Shown: positions 15,317-24,046 of the stretch, piece by piece
Layout of the letters: every line of letters starts with the position of its first letter
Numbering within the stretch: position 1 is the stretch's first letter
NCBI GenBank assembly: GCA_002700095.1
Contig: PACL01000084.1
Coordinates: 1-46,005, forward strand
Origin: Fulvimarina sp.
GTDB lineage: Bacteria > Pseudomonadota > Alphaproteobacteria > Rhizobiales > Rhizobiaceae
Direction: 5' to 3'
DNA length: 46,005 nt
Made by a program: the position numbers and the translations under genes
Notes under the pieces: model-generated
Seen by the model: the letters and a program-made list of their open reading frames with translations, nothing else
Told to the model about the DNA's origin: nothing
Databases searched by the model: none

Positions 15317-16738
15317 ATGGCCCCATCGCCGACCATCATCCCGATCATCATGGCCGGCGGCGCCGGATCCAGGCTCTGGCCGGTCTCAAGGGATTCGATG
15401 CCCAAGCAGTTCATCCAGCTGCTCGACGGCGGGCTGTCGGCCTTCCAGGCGACGCTGCTGCGCGTCGTCGGCGAGGGTTTCGGCAGGCCGATCGTCATCA
15501 CCAACAACGACTTCCGCTTCATCACCGCCGAGCAGCTCACAGCCCTCGGCATCGAAGCCGAGATCGTGCTCGAGCCGGAGCGCCGCGACAGCGCGGCGGC
15601 CGTCGCCGTCGGGGCGGTCCTCGCCGAGCGGCAGGGGGCGGGCGGGGTCTGCCTGCTGCTCGCGTCCGACCACGTCATCCGCGACGAGGCCGGCTTCCTC
15701 GAAGCGGTCCGCAAGGCGTCGCGGATCGCCGCCGCGGGGCGGATCATGACCCTCGGCATCACGCCTGATCAACCCTCGACCGCCTATGGCTACATCCAGC
15801 CCGGCATCGAGGAGCTCGGCGAGGGCGCCCACTCGATCGAGCGCTTCGTCGAAAAGCCCGACCGGGCGACCGCCGAGGGCTACATCGCCGAGGGTTATGT
15901 CTGGAACTCCGGCAACTTCGCCTTCTCGGCCGAGGTCATGGTCGGGGAACTGGCGACCCACGCCCCGAACGTCCTCGCCGCCGCCCGGGACGCGGTCGAC
16001 AAGGCGGTCCGCGACCTCGACTTCGTCCGGCTGGACGCGGCGGCCTTCGCCGCCTCGCCGACGATCTCGATCGATTATGCCGTGATGGAGAAGACCCGCG
16101 TCGGCGGCGTCATCGCCGCCGAATTCGGCTGGTCGGACATCGGCTCGTGGGATTCGCTGCATGCCGTCAAGGACAAGGACGAGAACGGCAACCGGCTTGA
16201 GGGCGACGTCGTCGCCATCGACACGACCAACAGCTTCGTGCGTTCCGAAGAGGTGCTGACCACCGTTCTCGGCCTCGACGACGTCGTCGTCGTCACCACT
16301 CACGATGCGGTGCTGGTCTCCTCGATGGCCGCGGCGCCGAAGGTGAAGACCCTCGTCGCCGCGCTGAAGAAGGCCGGTCGGCGCGAGGCGGGCGAGCACA
16401 TGCGGATGCACCGGCCCTGGGGCTGGTACCAGCGCATCGACATCGGCGACCGGTTCCAGGTCAAGCACATCTGCGTCAAGCCGGGCGGCCGCCTCTCCCT
16501 GCAGCGGCATCACCACCGGGCCGAGCACTGGGTGGTCGTCCATGGGACCGCGGAAGTGACCATCGACGGCGCGGTGAAATTCTATCACGAGAACGAGGCG
16601 GCCTATCTGCCGATCGGCTGCGTCCACCGTCTGCACAATCCCGGCAAGATCGACCTCAAGCTGATCGAGGTGCAGGTCGGCAGCTATACGGGCGAGGACG
16701 ACATCGTGCGGATCGAGGACGTCTATGCCCGCAGTTGA
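15317..16738 (+). CDS. manC: mannose-1-phosphate guanylyltransferase / mannose-6-phosphate isomerase
   Basis: 473 residues, the usual length of the bifunctional type II enzymes (ManC/AlgA/XanB). The N-terminal nucleotidyltransferase domain carries the GTP-binding GGAGSRLWPVSR (residues 14-25), then FVEKPD and WNSGNF, which shape the sugar-phosphate pocket. The C-terminal cupin isomerase domain (from ~365) has the metal-binding PGGRLSLQRHHHRAEHW. Together they turn fructose-6-P-derived mannose-6-P and mannose-1-P into GDP-mannose in the cytosol. No strong ribosome-binding site precedes the ATG. The phosphomannomutase gene follows 66 bp later and supplies the missing step, so the two form a GDP-mannose operon for exopolysaccharide or LPS. 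Confidence 0.95.
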   Translation: MAPSPTIIPIIMAGGAGSRLWPVSRDSMPKQFIQLLDGGLSAFQATLLRVVGEGFGRPIVITNNDFRFITAEQLTALGIEAEIVLEPERRDSAAAVAVGAVLAERQGAGGVCLLLASDHVIRDEAGFLEAVRKASRIAAAGRIMTLGITPDQPSTAYGYIQPGIEELGEGAHSIERFVEKPDRATAEGYIAEGYVWNSGNFAFSAEVMVGELATHAPNVLAAARDAVDKAVRDLDFVRLDAAAFAASPTISIDYAVMEKTRVGGVIAAEFGWSDIGSWDSLHAVKDKDENGNRLEGDVVAIDTTNSFVRSEEVLTTVLGLDDVVVVTTHDAVLVSSMAAAPKVKTLVAALKKAGRREAGEHMRMHRPWGWYQRIDIGDRFQVKHICVKPGGRLSLQRHHHRAEHWVVVHGTAEVTIDGAVKFYHENEAAYLPIGCVHRLHNPGKIDLKLIEVQVGSYTGEDDIVRIEDVYARS

Positions 16739-16804
16739 GGCGAGGGTCGCCTGCGGCGCCGGGGTGAGGCCGATCGACCGGACGGTTCAGGGCAGGAAGG
16801 AAAG

Positions 16805-18262
16805 ATGATGTCGAGCCTGAAATTCGGCACCAGCGGACTGCGCGGCCTGGTCACCGATCTTCTCGGCTGGCCGAGCTACGGCTACAGCCTGGCCTTCCTG
16901 CGCCATCTCGACGTGAACAATCGTGTCTCGGCGTCCCGGCAGGTGCTGGTCGGGCGGGACCTGCGATCAAGCAGCCCGGACATCGCCCGCCTCGTCCTCG
17001 CCGCCGCCGAGGCGGCCGGGTTCGAGCCGATCGACTGCGGCGCCGTGCCGACGCCGGCGCTGGCGCTGGCGGCTCTCGAGCGGCAGGCGCCGGCGATCAT
17101 GGTCACCGGCAGCCACATTCCGGACGACCGCAACGGGCTGAAATTCTACGCGCCGACCGGCGAGATCGGCAAGGCGGACGAAGCCGGCATCCTGGAAGCC
17201 TTCGGGGCGCTGCGGGAAAACGACCTTCTGGAATTCGAGGCGATGGCCGAGTGGGAGCATCCGGCCGCCACACTCGATGTCACGGCCCCCTTCCTCGAGC
17301 GCTATGTCGCGTTCTTCGGCGAGGCGGCGCTCGACGGCCTGACCGTCGGCGTCTACCAGCATTCCTCCGTCGCCCGCGACATCCTCGTGGCGGTGCTCGA
17401 ACGCCTGGGAGCCGAGACGATCGCCTATGGCCGGGCGGAGAGCTTCATCCCGGTCGACACCGAGGCGCACCGGCCGGAAGACTTGGCATTGCTGCAAGAG
17501 TGGGCCGATGAGAAGCGCTGCGACGCCTTCGTCTCGACCGATGGCGACGGCGACCGGCCGCTCGTCGCCGATGCGAACGGAACGGTGCTGCGCGGCGACG
17601 TCATCGGGCTTCTCACCGCCCACCACCTCGGCCTGTCGACGATCGTGACGCCGGTGACGTCGAGTTCGGCGATCGAGCGCTCGGGTATTGCCGCCACCGT
17701 CCACCGCACCAAGGTCGGCAGCCCCTTCGTCATCGCCGCCATGGAGAAGGCCGTCGAGGCGGGCGAGGCCGGCATCGTCGGCTTCGAGGCGAATGGCGGC
17801 CTGCTGCTCGGCTCGCCCGTCGAGCGGGACGGGCGAAGGCTCGAGGCCCTGCCGACCCGCGACAGTGTCCTGCCGATCCTCGCCGTGCTGGCGCAAATGG
17901 CGGCGACGGGGAGGCCTCTGGCGAAGCTGGTCGACGGGCTCGACGCCGGCTTTACCGCCGCCCACCGTCTGAAGGAGGTTCCGGCGGAGGCGAGCGGACC
18001 GTTCCTCGACCGGCTCGGCGAGGACGCGGCGTTTCGTGCGCAGTTCTTCCGCAAGGTGGGGGAGGTCGCCGACATCGACGGTCTCGACGGCGTCCGCGTG
18101 GCGCTGCTTTCGGGCGAGACGGTGCACTACCGCGCCTCGGGCAACGCGCCGGAGCTCAGATGCTACGTCGAGGCGGCCAGTGCCGATGCCGCCGGCCGGC
18201 TGCTCGACTGGGCGCTCAGCGCAGCGGCGACGGCGGTGGGGCGATCCGGATCCGGCGCCTGA
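16805..18262 (+). CDS. manB: phosphomannomutase / phosphoglucomutase family
   Basis: 485 residues, alpha-D-phosphohexomutase superfamily. Visible signatures are FGTSGLRG at the N-terminus, the phosphoserine loop TGSHIP (Ser103), the Mg-binding DGDGDRP (from residue 246) and the substrate-recognition GFEANGG. It interconverts mannose-6-P and mannose-1-P, feeding the ManC enzyme encoded upstream. AAGGAAAG precedes two adjacent ATG codons; the first (16805) is used here, but the second is equally possible. The phosphate-binding C-terminal RASGNAPELRCY motif is present. The C-terminus is slightly extended compared with AlgC-type enzymes. An intrinsic terminator for the opposite strand lies just downstream. 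Confidence 0.93.
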   Translation: MMSSLKFGTSGLRGLVTDLLGWPSYGYSLAFLRHLDVNNRVSASRQVLVGRDLRSSSPDIARLVLAAAEAAGFEPIDCGAVPTPALALAALERQAPAIMVTGSHIPDDRNGLKFYAPTGEIGKADEAGILEAFGALRENDLLEFEAMAEWEHPAATLDVTAPFLERYVAFFGEAALDGLTVGVYQHSSVARDILVAVLERLGAETIAYGRAESFIPVDTEAHRPEDLALLQEWADEKRCDAFVSTDGDGDRPLVADANGTVLRGDVIGLLTAHHLGLSTIVTPVTSSSAIERSGIAATVHRTKVGSPFVIAAMEKAVEAGEAGIVGFEANGGLLLGSPVERDGRRLEALPTRDSVLPILAVLAQMAATGRPLAKLVDGLDAGFTAAHRLKEVPAEASGPFLDRLGEDAAFRAQFFRKVGEVADIDGLDGVRVALLSGETVHYRASGNAPELRCYVEAASADAAGRLLDWALSAAATAVGRSGSGA

Positions 18263-18267
18263 GCGCA

Positions 18268-18301
18268 CAAAAAAAGAAACCCGCCGGCCAGGCCGACGGG
18301 G
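18268..18301 (-). terminator. intrinsic terminator, minus strand
   Basis: A hairpin CCCGTCGG / CCGGCGGG (18280-18300, minus strand, one G-U pair, 5-nt loop) is followed directly by TTTCTTTTTTT on the minus strand. It ends a transcript coming from the right: either dps, with a 230-nt 3' region, or a separate small RNA. On the plus strand no T-run follows and the wobble pair becomes a C-A mismatch, so it serves the minus strand. Confidence 0.8.
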
Positions 18302-18415
18302 TAGAATGAAGCGAAGGTCAGGCGGCGGGAATATCCGGGACGAGGTCCCAGGATCGGCCCCGCTCGCAAGTATCAGCCTGACAGGCGATCGTGTCCAAAC
18401 GACGGTCAGGCACGC
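18268..18415 (-). ncRNA. candidate structured small RNA or long dps 3' UTR
   Basis: On the minus strand three successive stem-loops end in a T-run. The first is an outer GCCTGAC/GTCAGGC stem at 18376-18411 with a bulged inner stem. The second is CTGGGAC-CTC-GTCCCGG at 18335-18351. The third is the terminator at 18280-18300. In the last two the only non-Watson-Crick pair is G-U on the minus strand but C-A on the plus strand, so the structure favours a minus-strand RNA. No known RNA family is recognised and no clear promoter is seen, so it may be released from the dps mRNA by processing. Confidence 0.45.
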
Positions 18416-18535
18416 CTCGCTGTTGCCGCAGCGGCCTTTCGGGCTAACGCGCGCCGCGCTGCTCGCGCACCGTCCGATCGCTCGGATTGGGTGGCGCGTC
18501 GAGCGAGCGCTGCCAGGGATCTCCGATCCGGCGGT

Positions 18536-19009
18536 TCAGCCGCGCAGGTGGGCGCGCAGCATCCAGGCGAACTTGTCGTGGGCCTCGATGCGGGCTGTCG
18601 CCATGTCGTTGGTGGCGTAGTCGCCATGCTGGTCGGCGACCTGGGCGAGGGCCGACAGCGTCGACGACAGGGTCTCCTGATCCTTGAGCAGGATCTCGAT
18701 CATCGTCTTGGCGTCGGCCTTGCCGTCATGCTCGGTGATGGCGCTGCGCGACAGGAAGACGCTGTGGCGGCCTTCGGCATGGGCGTCCATCGCCTTGATG
18801 CGCTCGGCGAGGAAGTCCTGCCCCTCGAAGTGATCCTCGTAGATCTTCTGGAACAATTCGTGCAGCGGGCCGAATGCCATGCCGGTGACGTTCCAATGGA
18901 AGTTCTGCGCCTTCATCGTCTCGACGGCGGTCTCCGCCAGCGCCTGGGTCAGGCCCTCGACGATCTCTTCCTTGGCGGTGGGTTCCATCTTCGCGGCCAC
19001 GAGAGCCAT
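18536..19009 (-). CDS. dps: Dps-family DNA-protecting ferritin-like protein
   Basis: 157 residues, typical for a Dps subunit of the 12-mer that oxidises Fe(II) with H2O2 and shields DNA. The ferroxidase region reads NFHWNVTG, then PLHELFQ and GQDFLAERI, giving the two His and the Asp/Glu ligands shared between subunits. At the place of the Asp that follows HEML in E. coli Dps there is Gln here (HELFQ), with Glu nearby in YED; this may be normal for this subfamily. AGGAG precedes the ATG. An Irr-box-like palindrome lies 77-93 nt upstream, so iron-dependent control is likely. Confidence 0.93.
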   Translation of the reverse strand: MALVAAKMEPTAKEEIVEGLTQALAETAVETMKAQNFHWNVTGMAFGPLHELFQKIYEDHFEGQDFLAERIKAMDAHAEGRHSVFLSRSAITEHDGKADAKTMIEILLKDQETLSSTLSALAQVADQHGDYATNDMATARIEAHDKFAWMLRAHLRG

Positions 19010-19500
19010 GGCAGTCTCCTTCGTTGCTATTCCAGTCGATCAATCTGTGTCGCACGACGTCGTACGTCGACTGCGGTCCGGCTTATCTAGAACGCTTCTA
19101 AAAAGGATGGAAGTGGGAGGCGCGCTTTTTTGTCGCTGCCTCGGCCTTCGTTGGCGCTCGGCGACGTCCGAGCAGCATGCCGGGCTATCCGGCCTGGTAG
19201 CCTGCGAGAACCTGCGGACAGGGCACCGCCTTCGGCCATCGTTTCTGTCATCGAGGGAGGGTCTGCGGGGCGCCGGCCGCTTTGGGCGGTTGATCCGGTC
19301 CGACTCTGCGGCCAAGCGACGGGGAGACGGCGACGTATCCGAGCCGGACGTCGTACCCCGATTGCCGCGCCGCGGACGGCCCTAGGATCTGCGGCGGGCC
19401 CCAAGACATGACATGTCCGCTCAGGGGCCTCGACATCCGGAAGTGATGCAGGAGACGGCCCGGTGCTGGAAACGGTTGTCACCATGCCGGCCTCGCAATC
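19010..19500. other. 491-bp intergenic region upstream of dps
   Basis: No convincing gene; the short open frames here have no recognisable sequence. It holds the dps control region: an Irr-box-like site (19086-19102) and overlapping palindromes ACGACGTCGT (19054-19063) and CGACGT CGT ACGTCG (19055-19069) between that site and the start codon. A separate 13-bp palindrome GACATG A CATGTC sits at 19405-19417. Confidence 0.6.
19086..19102 (-). promoter_or_regulatory. Irr-box (ICE)-like palindrome upstream of dps
   Basis: TCTAGAA CGC TTCTAAA is an interrupted palindrome with 6 of 7 matching arm positions. It resembles the iron control element bound by the rhizobial haem-responsive regulator Irr (arms close to TTTAGAA / TTCTAAA). 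It lies 77 nt upstream of the dps start and shares its TTCTAAA arm and 7-3-7 spacing with a second site at 20023. Confidence 0.55.
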
Positions 19501-19980
19501 TCAGAGCCGGCCAGCGATCGCTTCGGCGAGGAAGCGCAGCCAGCGCCGGCCCTCGGGCCGGACGCGCCAGGCGATCAGCGCCGAGCCGGCCTTGCGCTCG
19601 CCGTCCTGCCAGGCGGCGATCAGCCGGAGCAGCCAGATCTCGTCTTCCGAGGGGCGCAGCGTGCCGGGCCGATAGAGGGCGAGCTCGCGATTGGCATGTT
19701 CGTCGAGGGCGCGGAAGAAGATCGTCGCCAGACCGCCCACGGTGGCGCCGGCCTGGGCCGACAGGACGAGACAGGCCCGCTCGACGTCGGGGCGCGGCGC
19801 GAGGCGGCTCTTCAGAGCGAACCAGCGCAGCCGGTTCAGCCGTTCGAAATCCTCGTCGGACAACTGCGGGACGCGCTGCGCCGCAGTCGGGCACTGGAAG
19901 CTGCAGCCACCACGCCTGAAGGGAAGAACCACGGCGCCGGTTTCCACCGGTTCCGCATAGGCGAGTGCTGCGCTCATCAT
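19501..19980 (-). CDS. conserved-looking protein of unknown function
   Basis: 159 residues, no signal peptide. The N-terminal ~40 residues include GGCSFQCP, two cysteines that could bind a metal. The rest is helical with many Trp/Arg residues (FERLNRLRWFALKSR, DEIWLLRLIAAWQDGE, WLRFLAEAIAGRL), so it is probably a compact helical protein. Two adjacent Met codons can serve as start; the first is used. It is followed by the dps region and is divergent from the DUF1289 gene. An Irr-box-like palindrome lies 43 nt upstream, which hints at iron control, but the palindrome could instead serve the divergent gene. No family recognised. Confidence 0.72.
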   Translation of the reverse strand: MMSAALAYAEPVETGAVVLPFRRGGCSFQCPTAAQRVPQLSDEDFERLNRLRWFALKSRLAPRPDVERACLVLSAQAGATVGGLATIFFRALDEHANRELALYRPGTLRPSEDEIWLLRLIAAWQDGERKAGSALIAWRVRPEGRRWLRFLAEAIAGRL

Positions 19981-20022
19981 GCCGTCCGTTTCGCATTCCA
20001 GATCTGCACCCTGTCGGGGCAG

Positions 20023-20039
20023 GTTGGAACCATTCTAAA
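20023..20039. promoter_or_regulatory. second Irr-box-like palindrome
   Basis: GTTGGAA CCA TTCTAAA has the same 7-3-7 architecture and an identical right arm to the site upstream of dps; the left arm matches at 5 of 7 positions. It lies between the divergent genes at 19980 (minus) and 20170 (plus), directly before a TTGACA (20042-20047) that could be the -35 of a plus-strand promoter, although the TATAGC candidate -10 is spaced only 15 nt away. Confidence 0.45.
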
Positions 20040-20169
20040 ACTTGACAATTCCGATCACCCTTTATAGCAGCCCAGCGCACAGGATCAAAGGGGGTGAACG
20101 GCGCCGTCTTTCGCGCAAGCCGCGAGGCACCCATCTTGAGCCCTGAGGGATCTGTTTCAGGAGACATGT

Positions 20170-20433
20170 GTGTCGAAACGATGGGCCAAGGCGCCGTCGC
20201 CCTGCATCGGCGTCTGCAAGTTCCGGGCCGAGGGCGAGGCCTGCATCGGCTGCTTCATGACCAAGCCGGAGAAGAAGCGCTTCAAGCGGCTGGAGAAGAA
20301 GCCGAAGAAGAAGGCGTTCTTCCGCGATCTCGTGGCGCGGCTCACCGAACGAGGCCGCCTCTCGCGCTGGGAGCGGGTCTATCGGCGCAAATGCGAGAAG
20401 AAGGCGGTCCCCTGTCCGCTCGACCGCCTCTGA
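20170..20433 (+). CDS. small DUF1289-family protein
   Basis: 87 residues from a GTG start with AGGAG about 7 nt upstream. The N-terminus has the family signature SPCIGVCKF and CIGC, giving Cys12, Cys16, Cys25 and Cys28, a likely metal or Fe-S ligand set. The usual DUF1289 protein continues with an R-T-x-x-E-I motif; here the rest is a very basic Lys/Arg-rich tail (EKKRFKRLEKKPKKK) and one more cysteine pair near the C-terminus, so it may bind nucleic acid. The biochemical role of the family is unknown. It lies downstream of an Irr-box-like site. Confidence 0.8.
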   Translation: MSKRWAKAPSPCIGVCKFRAEGEACIGCFMTKPEKKRFKRLEKKPKKKAFFRDLVARLTERGRLSRWERVYRRKCEKKAVPCPLDRL

Positions 20434-20667
20434 CGATCCGGCGTTCTCGGGTCGCTGCCTCTTGGCCGGATCCGGAACCCCTCGACAGGGCCGCGACGCA
20501 AGGGCTTCCGCCGAGGATGACGCACTTCGCAAAACCCGGAGACGTGTTGGCGGTTTAACCGCGTTCGCAGCATCTCCTTGCGGCCTGGGGCGAAAGACGA
20601 GACAACCGGATGATCGCCGCTTCATCACGACGTGGTTCCGAGCCCTGGCCGCCGACGGAGGTCTGAC

Positions 20668-21753
20668 TTGCACTTCCGCATTTTCGATTGCTGGCGCTTC
20701 GTCGCGGCCATTTTGATCATGGCCTATCACTTCGTCTTCTGGGCGCCCTACGGCGTCGAGACGGGCGCGGGCCTGCTCTACCGTCTCCTGCCGCTGCTCG
20801 ACATGTTCTTCATGATCTCCGGCTTCTTCATCACCATCCGCTACCGCGATCGGGTCGGCGATCTGGCCGCCTATGGCCGGTTCATGCGCGCCAGAGCCGC
20901 CCGGCTGCTGCCGCTGCACATCGTCATCACGCTGTTCTTCGCCGCTGTCGCGCTCGCCGCCTTCGCCAAGGGGGCGCCAAACTATCCCTGGCGCCATGAT
21001 CTCGAAGCGCTGCCTTTCCATCTGCTGCCGCTGCACGCGCTCGGCTTCACCGACGGGTTGGCGCTGAACTATCCGTCCTGGTCGATCAGCGCCGAGTTCT
21101 TCTCCTACGCCCTGTTTCCGCTGGTCGTCGTCGTTGTGAGGTGGGGCGGCCTGCGGGGCCTCTGCGTCGCCATCGCGATCTGGATCGCTTGCCTCGAGGC
21201 CGCCTCGATGCGCGGCTGGTTCCCCTCCGGCCACTGGACGACCGCCGATTCCATGGGCGCCTATCGCGCGCTCGCCGATTTCATGATCGGCGCGGCGGTG
21301 GCGATCGCCGTCGAGCGCCGGCTCTTCCAGGTGAAGAGCCACGGGCCGGGCCTCGCCGCGACCGTTCTCGTCCTGGCGGCGATGCTCGCCGGCTGGCACT
21401 ATGCGCTGGTCATGCCGCTGATGGTGGTGGCGCTCGCCCTCACCGCGCTGGCCGAGGCCGCGGCGCCCGAATCGACCGAGATCCTGCAGCCCTTGATGCC
21501 GCTGACCCGCGTCGCCTTCGGGATCTACCTCATCCATCCGGTGATGGAATTCTTCTTTCTCGAGCTCGTCTGGTTTCATGGCCTGCGGCAGACCGGGCTG
21601 ATGGACTTCTATCTTTTCTGGACGTTGCCGATGATCGCGACGGTCGTCGTCGCGCTGTTGTCGGCGCGGTATTTCGAGCCGTTATGCGCCCATGCGCTGC
21701 TGCCGCAAAAGCCCGGCGCGCCGAAGCCCGACCGGCGGCTCGCCTCGATCTGA
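20668..21753 (+). CDS. acyltransferase-3 family membrane protein
   Basis: 361 residues from a TTG start with GGAGG 6 nt upstream; earlier in-frame codons lack such a site. About ten hydrophobic segments are seen. The family features are present: FDCWRFVAAILIMAYH at the N-terminus with the catalytic His, then DMFFMISGFFI with an RARAARLLPLH helix, PSWSISAEFFSY, and YLIHPVMEFF near the end. Acyltransferase-3 proteins move O-acetyl, succinyl or other acyl groups onto sugars of LPS, exopolysaccharide or Nod factors at the inner membrane. The substrate is unknown; proximity to the GDP-mannose genes makes a polysaccharide plausible. Confidence 0.9.
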   Translation: MHFRIFDCWRFVAAILIMAYHFVFWAPYGVETGAGLLYRLLPLLDMFFMISGFFITIRYRDRVGDLAAYGRFMRARAARLLPLHIVITLFFAAVALAAFAKGAPNYPWRHDLEALPFHLLPLHALGFTDGLALNYPSWSISAEFFSYALFPLVVVVVRWGGLRGLCVAIAIWIACLEAASMRGWFPSGHWTTADSMGAYRALADFMIGAAVAIAVERRLFQVKSHGPGLAATVLVLAAMLAGWHYALVMPLMVVALALTALAEAAAPESTEILQPLMPLTRVAFGIYLIHPVMEFFFLELVWFHGLRQTGLMDFYLFWTLPMIATVVVALLSARYFEPLCAHALLPQKPGAPKPDRRLASI

Positions 21754-22159
21754 TCGCCCGCCAGCGAAGGCCGCTCGGCACCCGCATCCGCAAGCGCGGC
21801 AAACGCTCCCGGCACTATGCCTCATCTGCGGCCTATGGTATCGGCGAAGAGACATTCCTAGATGAACGGAAAGTCGTCGGCGCATCGCCGGAACGCGCCA
21901 TCGGTTTCGCGATGGCGTCGTTCACCGCGATCTGCCGATATGGAAGGACGGGCGGCACGACCGACCCTTCGGGACCTTTGGCCCCGCCTGATGGTGATGG
22001 CGCGTATCGACGGCGCCTCCCGTGACGGCGGACGAAGGGTCCCGTTGTTTGGGGCCTCTCGACAGATCTGGAGTGCCCGTGACCCGGCTCACCGGGGGCG
22101 GGCGAACCCATGCCACGCGATCTCCGTAGTGGCCGGAAAGACAACCGATGGAAGCGTGA
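21754..22159. other. 406-bp intergenic region upstream of dnaJ
   Basis: No gene recognised. The region presumably carries the dnaJ promoter. A 9-bp inverted pair GACCCTTCG (21963-21971) and CGAAGGGTC (22033-22041) is interleaved with GGCCCC (21980-21985) and GGGGCC (22051-22056), an order that would give a pseudoknot rather than a simple hairpin in RNA. Confidence 0.5.
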
Positions 22160-23299
22160 ATGAAGGCCGATTACTACGAGATGCTCGGCGTGGCCCGCGA
22201 TGTGGACGAAAAGGGGCTGAAAAGTGCATTTCGCAAGCTCGCCATGCAATATCACCCGGATCGCAATCCCGGTGATGCGGCGGCCGAGGTCAAGTTCAAG
22301 GAACTCGGCGAGGCCTACGAGGTCCTGAAGGACCCGCAGAAGCGGGCGGCCTACGACCGCTTCGGCCACGCCGCCTTCCAGAACGGCGGCGCCGGCGCCG
22401 CCGGCTTCAAGGGCGATTTCGCCTCCTCCATGGCCGACATCTTCGACGATATCTTCGGCGAGATGATGGGCGGCAGGGCGCGCGGCCGGCAGGGCTCGGG
22501 CGGGCGCGAGCGCGGCTCGGACCTGCGCTACAACATGGAGATCACGCTGGAGGAGGCCTATGCCGGCAAGACCGCCGAAATCGGCGTGCCGACGACCCTC
22601 CAATGCGACGAATGCACCGGCTCCGGCGCCAAGCCCGGCTCAAGCCCGAAGGCCTGCCCGATGTGCGGCGGCGTCGGCCGCGTGCGTGCGGCGCAGGGCT
22701 TCTTCTCGATCGAGCGCACCTGCCCGACCTGCCAGGGACGCGGCCAGGTGATCACCGACCCCTGCGGCAAATGCGGCGGCGACGGCCGCCTGCCGGAGGA
22801 GCGGACGCTGTCGGTCAACATCCCGGCCGGCATCGAGGACGGCACCCGCATCCGGCTCGCCGGCGAGGGTGAGGCGGGGCTGCGCGGCGGACCGGCGGGC
22901 GATCTCTACATCTTCCTGTCGATCCGGCCGCACGAGTTCTTCCAGCGCGACGGCGCCGACCTGTTCTGCAAGGTGCCCGTCTCGATGACGACGGCTGCGC
23001 TCGGCGGCAACATCGACGTGCAGACCCTCGACGGCAACACCAGCCGGGTGAAGATCCCCGACGGCACCCAGACCGGAAAGCAGTTCCGGCTGCGCGGCAA
23101 GGGCATGCCGGTGCTGCGCTCGCAGCAGGCCGGCGACCTGTTCATCCAAGTGGCGATCGAGACGCCGCAAAACCTCTCGCGGCGCCAGCGCGAGCTGCTC
23201 GAGGAGTTCGAACAGATCTCCTCGAAGGAGAACTCGCCGCAGTCCAGCGGCTTCTTCGCCCGGATGAAGGAGTTCTTCGAAGGCTTGAGCGAGACCTGA
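22160..23299 (+). CDS. dnaJ: chaperone protein DnaJ
   Basis: 379 residues, full-length type A DnaJ (Hsp40). The J domain has HPD at 32-34, which stimulates DnaK ATPase. A Gly-rich stretch follows (~75-115). Four zinc-binding repeats start near residues 148 (CDECTGSG), 166 (CPMCGGVG), 188 (CPTCQGRG) and 202 (CGKCGGDG). The C-terminal substrate-binding domains and dimerisation end complete it. GGAAG precedes the ATG. In most alphaproteobacteria dnaK is directly upstream; here the upstream gene is the acyltransferase, so dnaJ is unlinked from dnaK in this window. PmtA-like genes follow. Confidence 0.97.
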   Translation: MKADYYEMLGVARDVDEKGLKSAFRKLAMQYHPDRNPGDAAAEVKFKELGEAYEVLKDPQKRAAYDRFGHAAFQNGGAGAAGFKGDFASSMADIFDDIFGEMMGGRARGRQGSGGRERGSDLRYNMEITLEEAYAGKTAEIGVPTTLQCDECTGSGAKPGSSPKACPMCGGVGRVRAAQGFFSIERTCPTCQGRGQVITDPCGKCGGDGRLPEERTLSVNIPAGIEDGTRIRLAGEGEAGLRGGPAGDLYIFLSIRPHEFFQRDGADLFCKVPVSMTTAALGGNIDVQTLDGNTSRVKIPDGTQTGKQFRLRGKGMPVLRSQQAGDLFIQVAIETPQNLSRRQRELLEEFEQISSKENSPQSSGFFARMKEFFEGLSET

Positions 23300-23419
23300 G
23301 CCGCTCCATCTTCTAGATCGGTTTTCGACCGGCCCTAGCCGCCAAGCAGGGCCGGTTCCTGCAATCGGCCGGGTTCGTTCAATCCGGTCACAGTCCCCGC
23401 GGGGGATGGAGGAAGACGC

Positions 23420-24046
23420 GTGCTGGAACACCCGCAGCGGCGAGCACCCGAGGCTGCGCGCCCGCGCATCAAGGTGAGTGACGAGGCGCGATTCTTTCGC
23501 GGTTGGCTGCAGCGGCCGCTGATCATGGGGGCGGTCTCGCCGTCCTCGCGGGCACTCGGGCGGGCCATGGCGTCCTACGTGCCCGACCCCGCTTCCTTCG
23601 CCCTGAACGGCAAGGTCCTCGAGCTCGGTCCCGGCACCGGCGTCGTCACCCAGACGCTGATCGACCGCGGCGTGCCCGAGCATTCGCTCGTGCTGGTCGA
23701 ATATTCGCGCGAGTTCTGCCAGCTGCTGCGCAAGCGGTTCCCTGCCGCCGAGGTCATCCAGGGCGACGCCTATGCGATCGGCGCGGCGCTGCCCGCGTGG
23801 ATCGGCGTTTCGCCGCTGGAGGCCGTCGTTTCCAGCTTGCCGCTGTTCACCCGGCCGGACGAGATGCGCGAGGCGGTGATCGGCCGCTCGCTGGAGCGCA
23901 TGCAGCGGGGTTCGCCCTTCATCCAGTTCTCCTACGCCCTGACCCAGCCGGTGAAGGCCAAGCGGATCGGCGCGACGCTGGAGCTCAGCCCGTGGATCAA
24001 GCGCAACCTGCCGCCGGCACGTGTCCTCGTCTACCGCGCCGCTTGA
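23420..24046 (+). CDS. PmtA-like phospholipid N-methyltransferase, copy 1
   Basis: 208 residues from a GTG start with GGAGGAAG just upstream. Class I SAM-dependent methyltransferase fold: motif I VLELGPGTG at 66-74, acidic motif LVEYS, then VIQGDA. The N-terminal FFRGWLQRP-LIMGAVSPSSR is characteristic of the rhizobial PmtA group, which methylates phosphatidylethanolamine stepwise to phosphatidylcholine at the membrane. A second paralogue follows 163 bp later. Which copy has the PE methylase activity cannot be told from sequence alone. Confidence 0.85.
   Translation: MLEHPQRRAPEAARPRIKVSDEARFFRGWLQRPLIMGAVSPSSRALGRAMASYVPDPASFALNGKVLELGPGTGVVTQTLIDRGVPEHSLVLVEYSREFCQLLRKRFPAAEVIQGDAYAIGAALPAWIGVSPLEAVVSSLPLFTRPDEMREAVIGRSLERMQRGSPFIQFSYALTQPVKAKRIGATLELSPWIKRNLPPARVLVYRAA

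Noticed and set aside
19087..19485. A 132-codon minus-strand open frame upstream of dps
   Set aside because: Its sequence is Arg/Pro/Ser-rich with no motif, it contains the Irr-like site, and no ribosome-binding site precedes it.
20062..21579. A 505-codon minus-strand open frame
   Set aside because: It runs antisense through DUF1289 and acyltransferase-3 genes and is Asp/Glu/Arg/His low-complexity without a domain.
23364..23390. T-arm-like GGGTTCGTTCAATCC after dnaJ
   Set aside because: The loop length is wrong for a tRNA T-loop and no acceptor, anticodon or D arm is found around it.
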